From the NCBI GenBank assembly GCA_011009095.1, contig VTPC01090427.1, positions 138,633 to 202,632 on the forward strand: 64,000 nucleotides of DNA, in the 5' to 3' direction. Shown here piece by piece: positions 47,289 to 59,900 of this stretch. The translations under genes and the position numbers were made by a program. The notes below the pieces were generated by a model. It ran no database searches. It was not told where the DNA came from and saw only the letters and a program-made list of their open reading frames with translations. Origin of the DNA: Ignelater luminosus (taxonomy: Eukaryota > Arthropoda > Insecta > Coleoptera > Elateridae). The first letter of the stretch is position 1; each line of letters starts with the position of its first letter.

Positions 47289-47594
47289 ATGATTGGACGA
47301 TTAAAATTTACTTGTAAATATCCAGGTTGTACTAATTCATATTTTACTAATATTGTAGACAATAATTATAGAAATAAACATTTTTATAAATTTCCCAAAG
47401 ATGAAGAAGTATGCCAAATATGGAAAGATATCTGTAATATAAGTAGTGATACAAATGCTACTAGCTTTCGTTTATGTGAGGATCATTTTTCAAATTCAAG
47501 TTTTGTTAACAGAACTAGACATTTGTTATGTCATAATGTGATTCCAATAGTAAATATAAGTGTAAGTGATTTAGCGATTTTGTGCAATACTTAA
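47289..47594 (+). CDS. THAP-type zinc-finger protein (single or first exon)
   Basis: The ATG (CAAAATGA) opens 101 codons. The THAP pattern is clear: C2 pair CKYPGC near the N-terminus, KFPKDEEVCQIWKDIC with the invariant Pro and Trp, then RLCEDHF supplying the last Cys and His, and NVIPIV in place of the AVPTIF box. THAP domains bind DNA through one zinc. A good donor (AAG|TGTAAGT or AGT|GTAAGT, about 47561) lies inside the frame just after the domain. The protein may therefore be the first exon of a longer one, and the last 10 codons intron read-through. THAP domains also occur in P-element transposases. No other transposase part is seen. Confidence 0.75.
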   Translation: MIGRLKFTCKYPGCTNSYFTNIVDNNYRNKHFYKFPKDEEVCQIWKDICNISSDTNATSFRLCEDHFSNSSFVNRTRHLLCHNVIPIVNISVSDLAILCNT

Positions 47595-48555
47595 TAAATC
47601 ATAATTTTATTATAGTTTATAGGCTGTGTAAGCAGTAAGCAATAAATATTACTGTTCCTTTTTTTTTATTAAATATTAAATAATTGTTAATACAACTTTT
47701 GCATTTTTAATATTTACCCTTACCTGCACCTAAAGCTTTGAATATAAAGAGGGTAGGAAAGAGTTTACAATACATTTTAGCATGGCCCAAAGTGGTTCTT
47801 CAATATGAACGTATTTCCATTGAATTGGTGGCGTGCATACAAAAATTAGCATTTTGCATTCAATAATAAAAAACTTGTTAGTATTTTTCAAGTAATATGG
47901 AAATAGCTAACATTAAAATGAGAAATTTTAGAAATATCTTATTTATAATTTCATAAGATCAAAGCAGAGAGTTAAAAAGAAGGAAGTTAATAAGTAAATT
48001 TTATTTTGAATTTGTTAGGTTAACCCAATCCTCAAGCAATGAATACTATAAATAGGTAAAGAAATAAATGTGTACAGTTGTGAAAAGAAAGAAACTGTAT
48101 TATAAAATACAACATGTACTTACCTACTCCCTTTAAATAAGATTAACATGTTATAATATAAAGGTTTTGTACATTTTCTGCAGTTACAGAATGTTTTCAC
48201 ACAAAATGTAGTCTGATATCTAATTGTAAGTACTGAAAAATTTTGATTAACAAAAACCTATTGGTATAGAAATAAGTTAATAAAAAAGGAAGCCTCAAAT
48301 AGAATGGGAAATATATGAATGTGAATCGGAAGATACAAAAAAGAATGTGTGGTAAGCACAGGTTTTTTATTTATTTATTTTAAAAATGTATTATCATTGC
48401 TTGCATTATTTTAAGTAAAATTAACATTTAAGTAATAATAATTATGGATAGGCACTTACCTACCCTTTGACAGAAGAATAAGGAAATAAAATTATTTTGT
48501 AAAAAACACTCTTCATGCCTTTCAGTTATTAATTCTATAATTTTTTTAAGGTTCT
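47595..48555. other. AT-rich DNA, only weak exon-like pieces
   Basis: AATAAA follows the THAP stop at once (about 47593). A short open piece ending WEIYECESEDTKKNVW|GTAAGC (about 48288-48352) looks coding but lacks an acceptor. Another open piece lies between TTTCTGCAG| and |GTAAGT (48183-48226), in a phase that does not join the THAP exon. Confidence 0.4.
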
Positions 48556-48732
48556 TCAATGTGGCTGTGATGATTCTACATCTGTCTTGTGTTTCTTACA
48601 TACCGGCAACCATTTGCTCCTTCCTGCTCTCTTTATATTCAAAGACAACCAACTGGCAGCTAGTGGGACACAATAAACATTTCCAATTTCTGAGAAAAAT
48701 GTCTTTTGTATACCATATGTCCTGTCTTTGTT
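48556..48732 (-). CDS. Possible exon on the minus strand, product unknown
   Basis: A good acceptor (pyrimidine tract then AAAATGCAG|) at 48733 opens a frame starting NKDRTYGIQKTFFSE and including AASWLSLNIKRAGRSKWLP. A strong donor (CCG|GTATGTAAG) at 48603/48604 would end the exon at 48604; without it the frame continues VCKKHKTDVESSQPH to a stop at 48556. TTTATT words (AATAAA on the minus strand) cluster near 48365. The + strand across the same bases is also open for 41 codons from 48551, so direction is not certain. I do not recognise the protein. Confidence 0.3.
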   Translation of the reverse strand, partial: NKDRTYGIQKTFFSEIGNVYCVPLAASWLSLNIKRAGRSKWLPVCKKHKTDVESSQPH

Positions 48733-51700
48733 CTGCATTTTAGAAAAGAAATGTTTAGAATAAAAGTTGTTCAAAAATTAATTTTGTGCATGATGGACTC
48801 GGAATTCTTGTTCAAAAAGGTGTAAAAAAAATCTGAAATTGAAAAAACGCTTCAGTATGGCATAAATAAATAAAACAAGACAAATCAATTGAGAAAAGTG
48901 TTTATTAATTACAATTGTTAAGTAAGTAGTAGCAACAGCTAAAAACTGCACTCGCAATAATCAAAGAAACTTATAAATAATATTTAAAAATTAACTAGAA
49001 ACAGGCAGGTACATATACATAGTTACTATATAGAGTTAGGATTATTTCACTTATAACAATTTGCAATAAAATTTGTTTTAATGAGAAATTTAACATATGC
49101 TGTAAAAATATATATAATAAGTATCAAAATATGAAACTTAAACATTTCTGATCATGGAATGACAGAAAGGGTATACTGTAACAATAGAAATTCTACCTTA
49201 TAAAATATCATAACAGTGTAAAATTAAGTATACATATATATTTAAGTTAACAAGTAACAAACTAATTAAGTACAAGTATAATAAGAGTGCAGTAACCATT
49301 GTTGTAATCGCAATAATAATGACATACCACAAGCATGTATATCGTTCAACGATATACATGTTTTAACAACTTGAAATGTATTTGTATTATGGATTATTTA
49401 AATACAGACAAGGTTAAGGTATGTAGGTACTGTGCAGCTACATTATCATCATTATCGATTCGAATTATTCTCAATATGTTTGATTATATTTTTTTGTTTC
49501 AATTTTTTTTTTCTTAATATTTTTATTATCACCTACATATTATATATATTGAAATCTGTACGAGAATAATTCGTACCATTATTCTTTAATATAATAATTT
49601 AAAAACTATTGACTAAATGAATACTTTTTTTTAGGTTAAATTTGCTGGATTGAATAGGATTTTTCTTAAAGCGTGAATATGTTGAATTATTAATAATATA
49701 TCGATAGATGCGTAGATTGGTTGAGAAAACTCTGTTTGATTTAACTGAAAAAACTGAAAAATATCAATTTATTTTTCTTAATTAACTTTTATAATAGGAG
49801 AGGTGAAAACATGAAAACTATAGCGTCTTCAAAGACATGTACTGATAAAGTAACATTACAATTACATAAAAGAATATTATGATGTTGCATATATAGAAGA
49901 AAGCCGTAAAAACCAACTTGCATGCAGAATCATTAAATGTAATCATCTGAGATATTGCTGATGATTTCCTTTTAAATAAAATCTCAAATACATCAAAATT
50001 CTTTTATGTTAAAAGATTAAAATTTTACCTTCATTTATTTATCATTTATCAGGAATCATGACATGATATATAAAAATTTTTTATTTCAAAATTTAAATGT
50101 CCCATCATTTGATCTGAACCAATCTATACATTAAAATCAAAAGAGTTTTACTTAATTCAATAAATACAACGAATGTACTTTTAAATGTTTTCTACATCTA
50201 AGTATAAATACACTTTTAAATATTTTTTTATGTATAATTATAAAATTTAGTTTGAATATATTATTATAAGTATAATATATTTTCGATAAAATTTATGCCT
50301 ATAGATATTGATTTAAAATACGCCTTAAACATATTTTTTGATATATTTGGTGTTGTTTATAAATGTCCATTCTCCCAGAGCCCTATTTAATATTGGAAAT
50401 TTAGAAGAAAAAGTGAAAGGGAAAGTTTCTTTTTAAAAAATATATGAAACTCTTTAACATTTTTTCCAAATTAGAAATTTCGTGTAAAAATAAAATAACA
50501 AGTAGTAATGCTCGAGAGTATATGGAAAATTGAGTTTTATTAATGATTGTATCTATTTTCTTTAGTTTTAAATCTATTACATTTGATAAAATGGAAGTTT
50601 TATTTCTATGAGATTAGGCCTCTTCGGCTACAGAGTAGAAAGCAGAAAATAAAGACAGGTAGAGTAAAAGAGACTTTTTGAAAAAGCAATATCTATAGTA
50701 TAAAATACCTACAAGTTTTCATACACACTCATTTTCATTTACACTGGACAAGATATATTTTGATTCAAAAATATTCAAAAATTCGATATATTCATATATA
50801 TATAATTTTTTTCTTTCTAAATCTAATAATTTGGCCTAACTATTTTTCTTGCAATTGCAATGCTGCATAGTATAATAATCATAATAATAATAATGCTTTA
50901 ATATATTATATTACAGTTGGATTATTATAAGTTTATATGCAGGTAAATCCCACAGTTATTTACATTGCATTATATAAGTTGATAATAAGAGATAATTTTT
51001 TTATTATAACATTATGGTTTATAATAAAGAATAAAATTTTTAAAAACGAATAACAGCTATATACAAGGAGGGATTTTCGTGTGATTCTCTCGATTATTTT
51101 TTCTAAAAAATACATATTTTAATGATAAAAATAAATCCCATTTGCAGGTACTTTATAAGTTGAAATGAAATCATAACCGCCTCCATTTTTTCCCTCTTAA
51201 TTGACAACATTAAAAGTTAAAGATCCAAATTAAAAATAATTTAAAATTAAACAAAAATTTATTCCATATTAGTAAATTATTCAGATACAATTCGACTGTT
51301 TTCTTCAAGAACTTAAACCAGCCAATACTACACAGTAACTAATAATAAGTCTTTATATAGAATATTTACAAGAAAGGATTTTTTAGATCTTTCTACAGAT
51401 GAGATTCTGAATTATCTCTTAATTGATTTGATCTAGACTTCATGTTTCACTCGTTTTATATCTGAGTAATGTACTACTTTGTGCATACATAACACTATCT
51501 TTTTTTGAGCACCAGTATAATTATTATATTTTGCTCGAACGCAATACACAAACAAATATGAAGCTTATATCATATTATAAATATAAAAGATATTGCAAAA
51601 ATTTTATTAGTATTTACAAGGTGTTTGAAAAGTCACTTTGTTGACATTTAAGATAGATAGGTAACAAAGAAAGATACCAAATATATAAATTTCTATTTGT

Positions 51701-51750
51701 AAAATATACCAATTGAGCCATATGAGATGCAGAAAGATGATTTTGTTTTC
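48733..51750. other. AT-rich DNA, no gene seen
   Basis: A perfect 13-bp inverted repeat (CATGTATATCGTT, one base, complement) is at 49334-49360. TATCGATA occurs again near 49700. The region could contain 3' UTR of a minus-strand gene, but nothing shows it. Confidence 0.4.
49334..49360. repeat. Perfect 13-bp inverted repeat
   Basis: CATGTATATCGTT and its exact complement are separated by one base. It is long enough to be notable in AT-rich DNA; no function can be assigned. Confidence 0.7.
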
Positions 51751-51756
51751 CATATA

Positions 51757-51978
51757 CAGTAGAACCTCGTTAAGTCGAATCAACTGGGACCGGAGCCGAT
51801 CTGACATAACAAAAATCCGAGTTAGATCACAGCATACACATAAATGCTGTATAGTATGGTACAATTTTACACTCCCAATTAAAGCAATAGCTTTGTCATT
51901 CTCTTTATAAGTTCTTAAATCGACCTGGGTTACCCGGAGATTCGAGTTAAAGAGGGCCGACTTAACGAGGTTCTACTG
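51757..51978. mobile_element. pogo/Tigger-type MITE, 222 bp
   Basis: The ends CAGTAGAACCTCGTTAAGTC and GACTTAACGAGGTTCTACTG are perfect inverted repeats of over 20 bp, flanked by TA duplications (51755-51756, 51979-51980). The sequence CAGTAGAACCTCG is the familiar start of Tigger-like pogo elements. There is no transposase inside, so it is non-autonomous. The perfect ends suggest fairly recent insertion. Confidence 0.88.
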
Positions 51979-52207
51979 TAATTTAATTTTGCATTTTCTA
52001 ATTAAATTCAGCTGTATAGAGGTTTTTGAAATAAATGAAAGTTTTTTGTAACAGATTCTAGAATTAAAATTAAGGTTAGGTTCTTATAAAAGTTCTTGCA
52101 GCAATAACAATCACTTAAGAAATTCTGAATTTAATTTTGACTTTGAAGGGGTTGAAATATTTTACTTGGAAGGAATACCGTCACTGTAAATGTCAAAAAC
52201 AAAAATT

Positions 52208-52330
52208 TTATTTAATTTTACAGTGCTGAACATATTTTTTCCAAAGAAATTTATTTTTCTCATCTTCATTTTTCACTTTAGCAAGCATCTTTAGAGCATC
52301 GGCAGCAGAAAGGAACTTTATAATAGCCAT
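52208..52330 (-). other. Small ORF, 40 codons, unrecognised; competing + strand exon
   Basis: The minus strand encodes MAIIKFLSAADALKMLAKVK then a Lys/Glu-rich tail ending CKIK, with a helical amphipathic look. On the + strand the same bases have a strong acceptor (long pyrimidine tract, TTTAG| at 52281) followed by 13 codons, QASLEHRQQKGTL, and a stop. Either may be a real terminal exon; neither has a partner that I can place. Confidence 0.25.
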
Positions 52331-52797
52331 GCAGAAGATAAAAATAAAACAGAAAATCTGAAACTAGATTCTACTTCGTTCAGTAAGGTACCTTTGACAA
52401 CTGTCAGGGGTATTTACCTTAATGAATGCAGGGTTTGACATCTGTATAATCAAAATAGTGCACTTTAGAGCATGATTCAGTATTTGCAAACGCCACAACG
52501 TATAGATGGCGCTTAAAAATCTAACATGGCCTGTATATAGTAGAGACAATGTAAACATTTTGTAAAAATTATTCTCTGTATGCATTGTCCAAAAAGATAA
52601 CATGGCAGTGTTTAGATACTTATAATTAAAACGTCACAATAGAAGACTGGGTTTGATTTTAATTCAAGAATCTGTTGTATTGTTTTAACTTCAGAAGCGC
52701 TTAGTAGTTGTATTATATTAAAATTGAGTATGTTAAGTTAAATATTATGTTATTCTTTTCATACATATTATTCTAATTAAGTAAGATGATGGATGAT

Positions 52798-53135
52798 GGG
52801 TTAAGTTAGTTTAGGTCACTGAACTCTATACTACATAACTGGGATGGCAACCGCTATGTTAAACAGATAGGGAGGGACTGAACCATACGAATATAAGAGA
52901 GAAGGAACGTTGTGGTGGTATTGTTGTACCAGTCGCCATGTTGCTTTAAAGAGGTTGAGTAGTGTAGTAAACCACGTGTGCTGTGTGTCATATGTGAAGT
53001 TTTGTTAGCATCCAAATAAACCCATTAGTGTAAGAGAGATGAGAATACCATCATGATGCAGGTAGAGGTTTCAGCATTAGACTTATTTCCATTCCAGTTA
53101 TGTAGTATAGAGCTCATTGGTTTAGGTTAACTTAA
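52798..53135. mobile_element. Element with 45-bp terminal inverted repeats
   Basis: CTATACTACATAACTGG at about 52826 is mirrored by CCAGTTATGTAGTATAGAG at about 53094. Outward the arms continue with TTAAGTTAGTTTAGG and CCTAAACCAATGAGC in complement. The GC-richer interior carries AATAAA near 53020 and a CACGTG box. It looks like a DNA-transposon derivative. An LTR fragment was considered but the inverted ends argue against it. Confidence 0.6.
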
Positions 53136-53732
53136 TTCAATGCAAAAATCGTAATAATTCCAAAGTACAATACAGAATATGGAAGTTTCATATTAATATC
53201 CAGAACAGTTTCTTAAATGTTACTGTTTAAAATATTGTATGTGACATTAGATTGCTAGCAGATTGTTATTACGACGATTTGGTGTATTTTAATATGTTTC
53301 AGATCAAATTGCAACATAGCATTTCTATTCTTACTTTAAAATAGTTCATTTCAGAAGGTATTAAAAGGCTTTTGTGTTTTACTCAACCTACAAAGTCCTA
53401 TTACCATCACAGGGAAAAGTCCTCATCCCTCACTTTGAAATTCTTGGGTTTTTCAATTTCTATGAAAGTTTTACAGAACTATTTATGGTTAGAATGTGTA
53501 AATTCCATTTTTGTCTCTTAATTTGTTTTCCTTTATAGCAAGCAGCAAGAACTTTTTAAATATCTCTTAATAAGTGAATTGAAACCTGGGAGGAGTAACA
53601 AATAACACATCTGGCAATTTATTGAGGATAAATCGCATAAATTAAAATGTTACTTTATGTATAGTGTTGTTTTCTTTGGCAGTAATTAAGAAATAAAAGC
53701 TTTTGTGTTTATTCATTTTTCAAAGAAACATA

Positions 53733-54207
53733 CAGTGTGTCTGCGGATTGAGTTAACAAGAGAAAAAACTTTTTTATTATTGGTTTTAGAACAAAATGTC
53801 ACTCTTGATAAAATCTTCTGCTTGTTTCAAAACCTCCAATAATGGTAATATAATTTTGATGTTACCAACAATAGTGAAGAAAATTTTAAAAAACGCATTA
53901 CTTTAGTATAAAAAAGCGACTAAGTTCTAAATTTACTCGAAAATCAAATTACCATGTTTGAACTGCAACTGCAAAAAAAGCTAACATGGCAATCTGATTT
54001 TTGAATAAATTTAGAACTTAGTCGTTTTTTATACTAAAATAATGCGTTTTTTAAAATTTTCTTCATTATTGTGGATAACATCAAAATTATATTACCATTA
54101 TTGGAGGTTTTGAAACAAGCAGAAAATTTTATCAAAAGTGACATTTTGTCCTAAAACCAATAATAAAAAAGTTTTTCCTCTTGTCAACTCAATCCATGGA
54201 CACACTG
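53733..54207. mobile_element. Palindromic MITE, ends CAGTGTGTCTGCGGATTG
   Basis: The ends pair (CAGTGTGTC with GACACACTG) and are flanked by TA on both sides (53731-53732, 54208-54209). The arms of about 220 bp match nearly perfectly, for example CCTCCAATAATGGTAATATA with its complement near 54088. A third family of the TA-duplicating palindromic type seen throughout the window. Confidence 0.85.
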
Positions 54208-54209
54208 TA

Positions 54210-56851
54210 TATGGTGAAACTAGAAGTATGACATTTTAAGATTAACTTTTCAGGAACATAATTCTATCAGGAGGCGTTTTTGAGGATGTGTTTATATGAA
54301 CTCTTTGTTTTGAAATGTTTTGCAATCGTCTAGGGACACCCTGTATATCAGGTTTTCTCTTTGAACATATTTTCCCCTAATGCAGAAATATACTGTCACC
54401 AAAATAAAATATGTCTGATAAAAATCTGTTGGGGAGTTTTTGTGAGTTTTCAAAGTAAGGGGTCAGGACTTCTTACCATAATAGTTCTGTGTATAAAATC
54501 TAGAAATAATTTATTTCCTGAGTAAATGAATGAACAGATGATTAAGAATCAGAACTATATTTATTTTATAATTTATTAACCATTTAGTAAAGTAACTGTT
54601 TTCTTTTATTGTCCAAGTTATTTCTATATACCCATAATATTTATCGCAGTGTTAATTTCTAAAATAAAATTGATAATTCTATTGATTGCTTGTAAAATGC
54701 ATTACCGAGTGAGAATGAAACAAGTTAGCAGCAATCTGACATCACACGTATTATAATTATTGTCCATAATTTTTTTATTGCTTAAGAAACTTTGATAGAG
54801 CTCCTTAAATATCAATTTTGATATGAAATAATATTTTTAGTCATCCAACTTGCTTTGCATAAATCAAATTAATGGTTACATTTCTCTTTGGCCAGTTGGT
54901 TTTTTAAGTAAAATCTTAATAGCAACAAAGAACGTTTTTAAACACCCTGAGTATTATTATAAAATAATGGCTGTGTTAGTGTAACTAATCGTCTCATAAT
55001 TTGAAATCCTTATTTACGTATTTTTATCCTACATTTCACTACATACTACACTTGATATGTATGAGCAGAATAAACTATCTATGAAAAATCTATTTTACAT
55101 ATTGTTATCGCCTATCTTTGGCATAATGACAAAACTATTGTCATAAAAAATAAAATAAAATAAAATTATGACTATTAGGAAAAAAGGAAGTTTGTGTATT
55201 GCTTTTTGTAATAGGTACATTTTGTTTCCCTTTATTTTTCATTTTTTTTTCTTCACTAGGTATAATACATAAAATAATTAGAGAATATGCTGCATATCTA
55301 CACTTTTACTGAGTCTAGTCTAAAATGGCAGTGAAAAATAGTTTTAAAAACAAAAACTGTTTTTGTTTTGTAATTTATCTTGGTTAGAAGGATAAACTAA
55401 GAAAGCTAAACATCTAAAAGTAAAATAAAAGAAGTATGAAGGATACAAGTTAAAATGTTATGCTAAAGACTAGGTCTTTATTACTACAAGTTTTGTTTTT
55501 TTATTACGGTTAAAATAATTTGCAATAGTTCTAACTATAAATATTTCATTTTATCACTTTTATTAATATATAAAAAGAACATTCCGCTATTCTTTTTACA
55601 AACATTTGCTTTTATATAAATGCATACTCTAAAACTTCAACTCTTTTTTCTTTTAGTAAAATTTAAAATTTCCTCAAGAAACTACGGAATATAATTCCTT
55701 CACAAAGACATATTTTGAACAAACCTTTACTTAGTGGTACCTCCATAAATTCAACTGTCTATTTCTAATACATTTTCATCTATAAGAAACTTCTAAGTAA
55801 TGAATATTTCGACATCAAAAGTACTCTTTCTATTAGCACCTCAGTGATCTTGTTTTAAAACATTGTCAATGCAATTTATTCGTTTGTTTTATTACACAAT
55901 AATTTTCACTGTATTTAGCAATCACTGTGCCTGTTAAGATATTCAGTACCTAAACGTACCTAAATAGAGACAACGTTCTTCTTTTGATATCAATTTTGAA
56001 AAGGTTAATAGAAATTCTAAGTATGAAGTTTTGATTTTCTGAGATAACACTGTGCAATAACATTCTTCTTTTTCTTTTTTATTCGCATCTAAAATTCTGA
56101 TTGCTGGATACAATGAAAAGTGTTCCATATGATATTAAAAGTGTATCCAAATTTTAATTAATAAGCAATTTTAACTATTTACCTGATTAGTATATACACT
56201 TCAGATTTAGTAATTTTAGGAATCTCTACTAAGCAAGATCATGAATAACATTTTTTATTGCACATTCTATTTATAAATATAACAAAAATAATAATTTATT
56301 TCTAATTACTCGGTACAATTTTAATCTTTCCTTCCAAATTGTATATTGCTAATGAACCATCGCAAATGATTTTAACTTTACTAAACTAAAATCACAGCTC
56401 TGTATCATATGACCAGAAGTAGTTAGGTCGTACATCTAAACATCTCACTTTTGTTGTCGATCCGTGCATTAATTTAAAATGCCTAATAATTAGTTAATAA
56501 TTATATGTTAACAACAGCCAAATTAGACACTGTTATTATATAAGAATACATCAGAGAAAAATTGATGATTACTACAATTATTATAATAATATTACATAAG
56601 AAACCACATAAACGTTTCATTATTATGATTTTCTTTAAACATTATATGTATAGAACTATAAGCTTAGGGTCACCTTCAGTGACTGTCTTTGTAATATACT
56701 TTTTAAGTACTTATACTCTTCATTCCAATTTTCCATGTTGTAGGGATAAACATTAAAGAGTTTAACATAAACATAATGAGGTGTATTTTAAACATCGTTT
56801 TTATACAGTCAAATAACTCAGATTTCTTTTGGTTGTTGTTCTACTTGTTAA
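54210..56851. other. AT-rich DNA downstream of CAMTA, no gene seen
   Basis: ACACCCTGTATA at 54336-54347 marks the end of another repeat. The rest may be CAMTA 3' UTR for an unknown distance below 56852. No frame on either strand is protein-like. Confidence 0.45.
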
Positions 56852-56903
56852 TTATTTGCTGGAACACTTGTAAGTCGAATCTGAAATATTGCTGTTCTCC
56901 AAT
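56852..56903 (-). CDS. Camta: CAMTA last coding exon
   Basis: After TTTGCAG| the phase carried from the previous exon gives a chain ending SDSTYKCSSK and TAA. In the next frame the same bases read WRTAIFQIRLTSVPANN and then a stop, also protein-like. An alternative donor or acceptor could switch between them. I list the frame that the splice phases support. Confidence 0.6.
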
Positions 56904-59900
56904 CTGCAAACAAGAATTTTAACTTTGATATATAGCAATGTTCTATCGCCTTGCATTCTAAATTTTATTGAATGGTCTGACTGACTAATCTTAGATTTTT
57001 ACTGTATTTATAAGTTATAAATTGAACAAAAATATAAAAATACCTGTTATTTGGGCCTGTGATGGAATTGCCCCCTTGAGACTGTAACTTTTGGTGGGCA
57101 TCCACTGACTGGCCCGCCTGCTTCTCTCTTTCTGCTCGTTCTCTCTGTAATCTGTAACATTAAAGATGCCATATTATTTGACTAAGAAATAAACATAAAA
57201 TAAAGAATTTTTGTAAAAACAAGTATCTCTAATTGTTTTATATAGGAGTTTTGAAAAATGTCACTAGGAAAAGTTGTACAGGATGATTGTCTCTACTTTC
57301 TAAAATTCCATAAAAGAGTGGCAACGAAACACCCTGTATATCTCATTATATCCCTGTTTCTTGTACAATGCTAAATATAAGGGGATATTTTTATGGGAAT
57401 CTAAACTAAGCAGTTTTGGCATTATTCAATTTTTTCTTGTAAAAAATCATCAAATATAACAAGCCACCCTGGTATAATAATAAAGTTTTTTAGGTGAACA
57501 AAAATTGCAGTAAAAATGCCTGGATAGTTCCCCCTTAGGAATCTAACTACATAATCTCATTTATACAGGGTAATTTTATTCAATTTTTTAAGTGATACAC
57601 CCTGTATATCTTAATATTTTCTTATTTCACATTCATTGCTGTTGCAACAATATAGCATTGTGTATGTCTACACTTAACAGTTTTGGCGTTGTTCAATTAT
57701 TTATTGTAAAATGTTATCTAGCTTCTCAACCAGCTCAGGTATCATTAAGGAGATTTGTAATGTTACATCTTTAGTAAGGGACAACTAAAACATTGTGTAC
57801 ATCTTAGTGTTTCCTTACTTCTTAGTAATTGCTAGTCATAACAGTATAGTTTATTGGGTCTGCAACTAACAGTTTTGATGTTATTCAACTGTTTGTTGTG
57901 GAATACCATCAATCTTTTAATTGGCTCTGGTATAATTAGGCAACCTTTAGTTTTTGCAACTTTTTAAAAATAAGATTAAGTCTTTAGTAACTATGAATAC
58001 TCACCAAGCCATTCTTCTTTGTTATACAGGAAGAGTGAGAAGCTGCACAATCTTTTTGAATGCCACTCATATATTTGCAACTAATCACAAGAAATATGGC
58101 GCATGCTTATAATTTGAATTGCATAGTCGTCAGCAAAAAAATCATTAGTTGTATACATAGAATGTCTTTGATATCAAAACTAATAAAAGCTAACACTAAT
58201 AACAGATTGTTTGTAAAAAGTGGAATAAATTACTTTCATCCTGTAAAAATAAGGCAAATGGTTAAAAACTTGGAAGCATCTATAATTGCCAGACTCAGTT
58301 TTATCTTCTCAAAGTTACAAAAATGAAAGCTTCCTTAATTGTATACCAGGGCTGATTGAGAAGTGTAATGACATATCACAACAAATAGCTGATTAAAAAC
58401 ACCAAAACTGCTAGGTATAGATCCACATAATGCTGCAATCAGCAATGAATGTAGAATAAGAAGATATTAAAATACAGGGTTTCACATCCAACTAGTCAAA
58501 ATGAGGGAATACACTGCTAATGTGATAAAATAAAAAAACTTTGGGAACATTTTTTGACTAGATGAAGTGGAGATTTCAGAAAATTTTAACCAATGTCTTC
58601 AGGAAAAATTTGATACATTTCAAATTTTTATATTTGAGAAAGACCTGAGCTGAAATCAGTTAAAGATTTCCCTAAGAAGCATGTTTGATGACATCACTGA
58701 TTATGATTTTTACATGGTCTAGGTTTACATTACAATAATAAACTAAAGCTTGCCCAATATAACATGATATCACTGGATAACTGTAAAAATTTAACTTTTG
58801 TTTTAGATTTAGACTTTTAGAACATGTGTACTTGTTAGTGTTGGGCCAAGTTAATTAACCACTTAAGTTAATTATCATTTTTTACCATAATTTACTAGTA
58901 GTAAAATATGTATTTTTTTACCAGTGAAAACAGTTTGAATATTTGTTTAAAATGTAAGGTTATGTTTCTCAATCTTGGCTTTGTTTTGAATAAAATTAAG
59001 AACAGAGTAATACCGAATATTATTATTATTTTCTTGAAGATGAACCTAATAATGATACTAATAAATGTGATGAAAATGGAGACACAAAGAGTGATTCAGA
59101 AATAAGAAGTGATAATAATAATGAGTAAAGGAAAACAAAAAATGGCAATAACATTATACAAGTAACAATCCAGTTTTAGTCATTGCAATAACATTGCAGA
59201 GAAACAACAAACTAACCAAAAGAAACAAAGCAATACTTTTACTTTTTTAATTATTTTTTTTTTCTAATTTTTGATTCTTTTTTTATTATAACTGCCTTAA
59301 GAAAATAATTTAATGTTCAGTTTAGATTTAATCTTTTTCTGAACTTATTTATATTTAAACAAAATATTTAAATATCTTTATTTTTATTATTGTTTAGCTA
59401 TGAATTCTTAATTTTTATTTTTTACATTTCATAAAGTACTTCAAAAACTGAAAAATATGCATTTATCAAATTATTTATATACATGCCAATTAAAAACATT
59501 ATGTATTTCATATCAATAAATGATGGTCTTCATATGTACTATCTAAAAAACACAAAAAATTAATTTTTACCACCAGTAATTAATCAGTAAATTATGCATT
59601 TTATAATTTACTGGTAAATGCCCAACACTAATATTTGTACCCATGTTTTTTATGTGGATCAAAACTTTACAAACTTTTACCAAAAGTAAGTTTTTTATGT
59701 TTTTTTCTGATTTTTGTTAATTTATTATGGTAAGTTTCGAATATTTTACTAAACTACTACAGCCTGGTTATATACTGTTGCGCTTAGCGTAAGCACATTG
59801 ATATTGAATATTTAGCAGGTTCATCATAAATTGGTCTCTGAGATCAACGAATCTGATCTCAATGCCACAATCTTGAATGTCAGTTTATATGTTATTTCAC

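Noticed and set aside
48287-48352. Coding exon ending WEIYECESEDTKKNV
   Set aside because: Good donor but no acceptor with a pyrimidine tract and a stop just upstream in frame.
52820-53120. Solo LTR
   Set aside because: The ends are inverted repeats, not TG..CA direct-type ends.
58060-58326. 88-codon open frame on the + strand in the CAMTA intron
   Set aside because: Opposite strand to the gene, no motif, adjoining repeat copy D.
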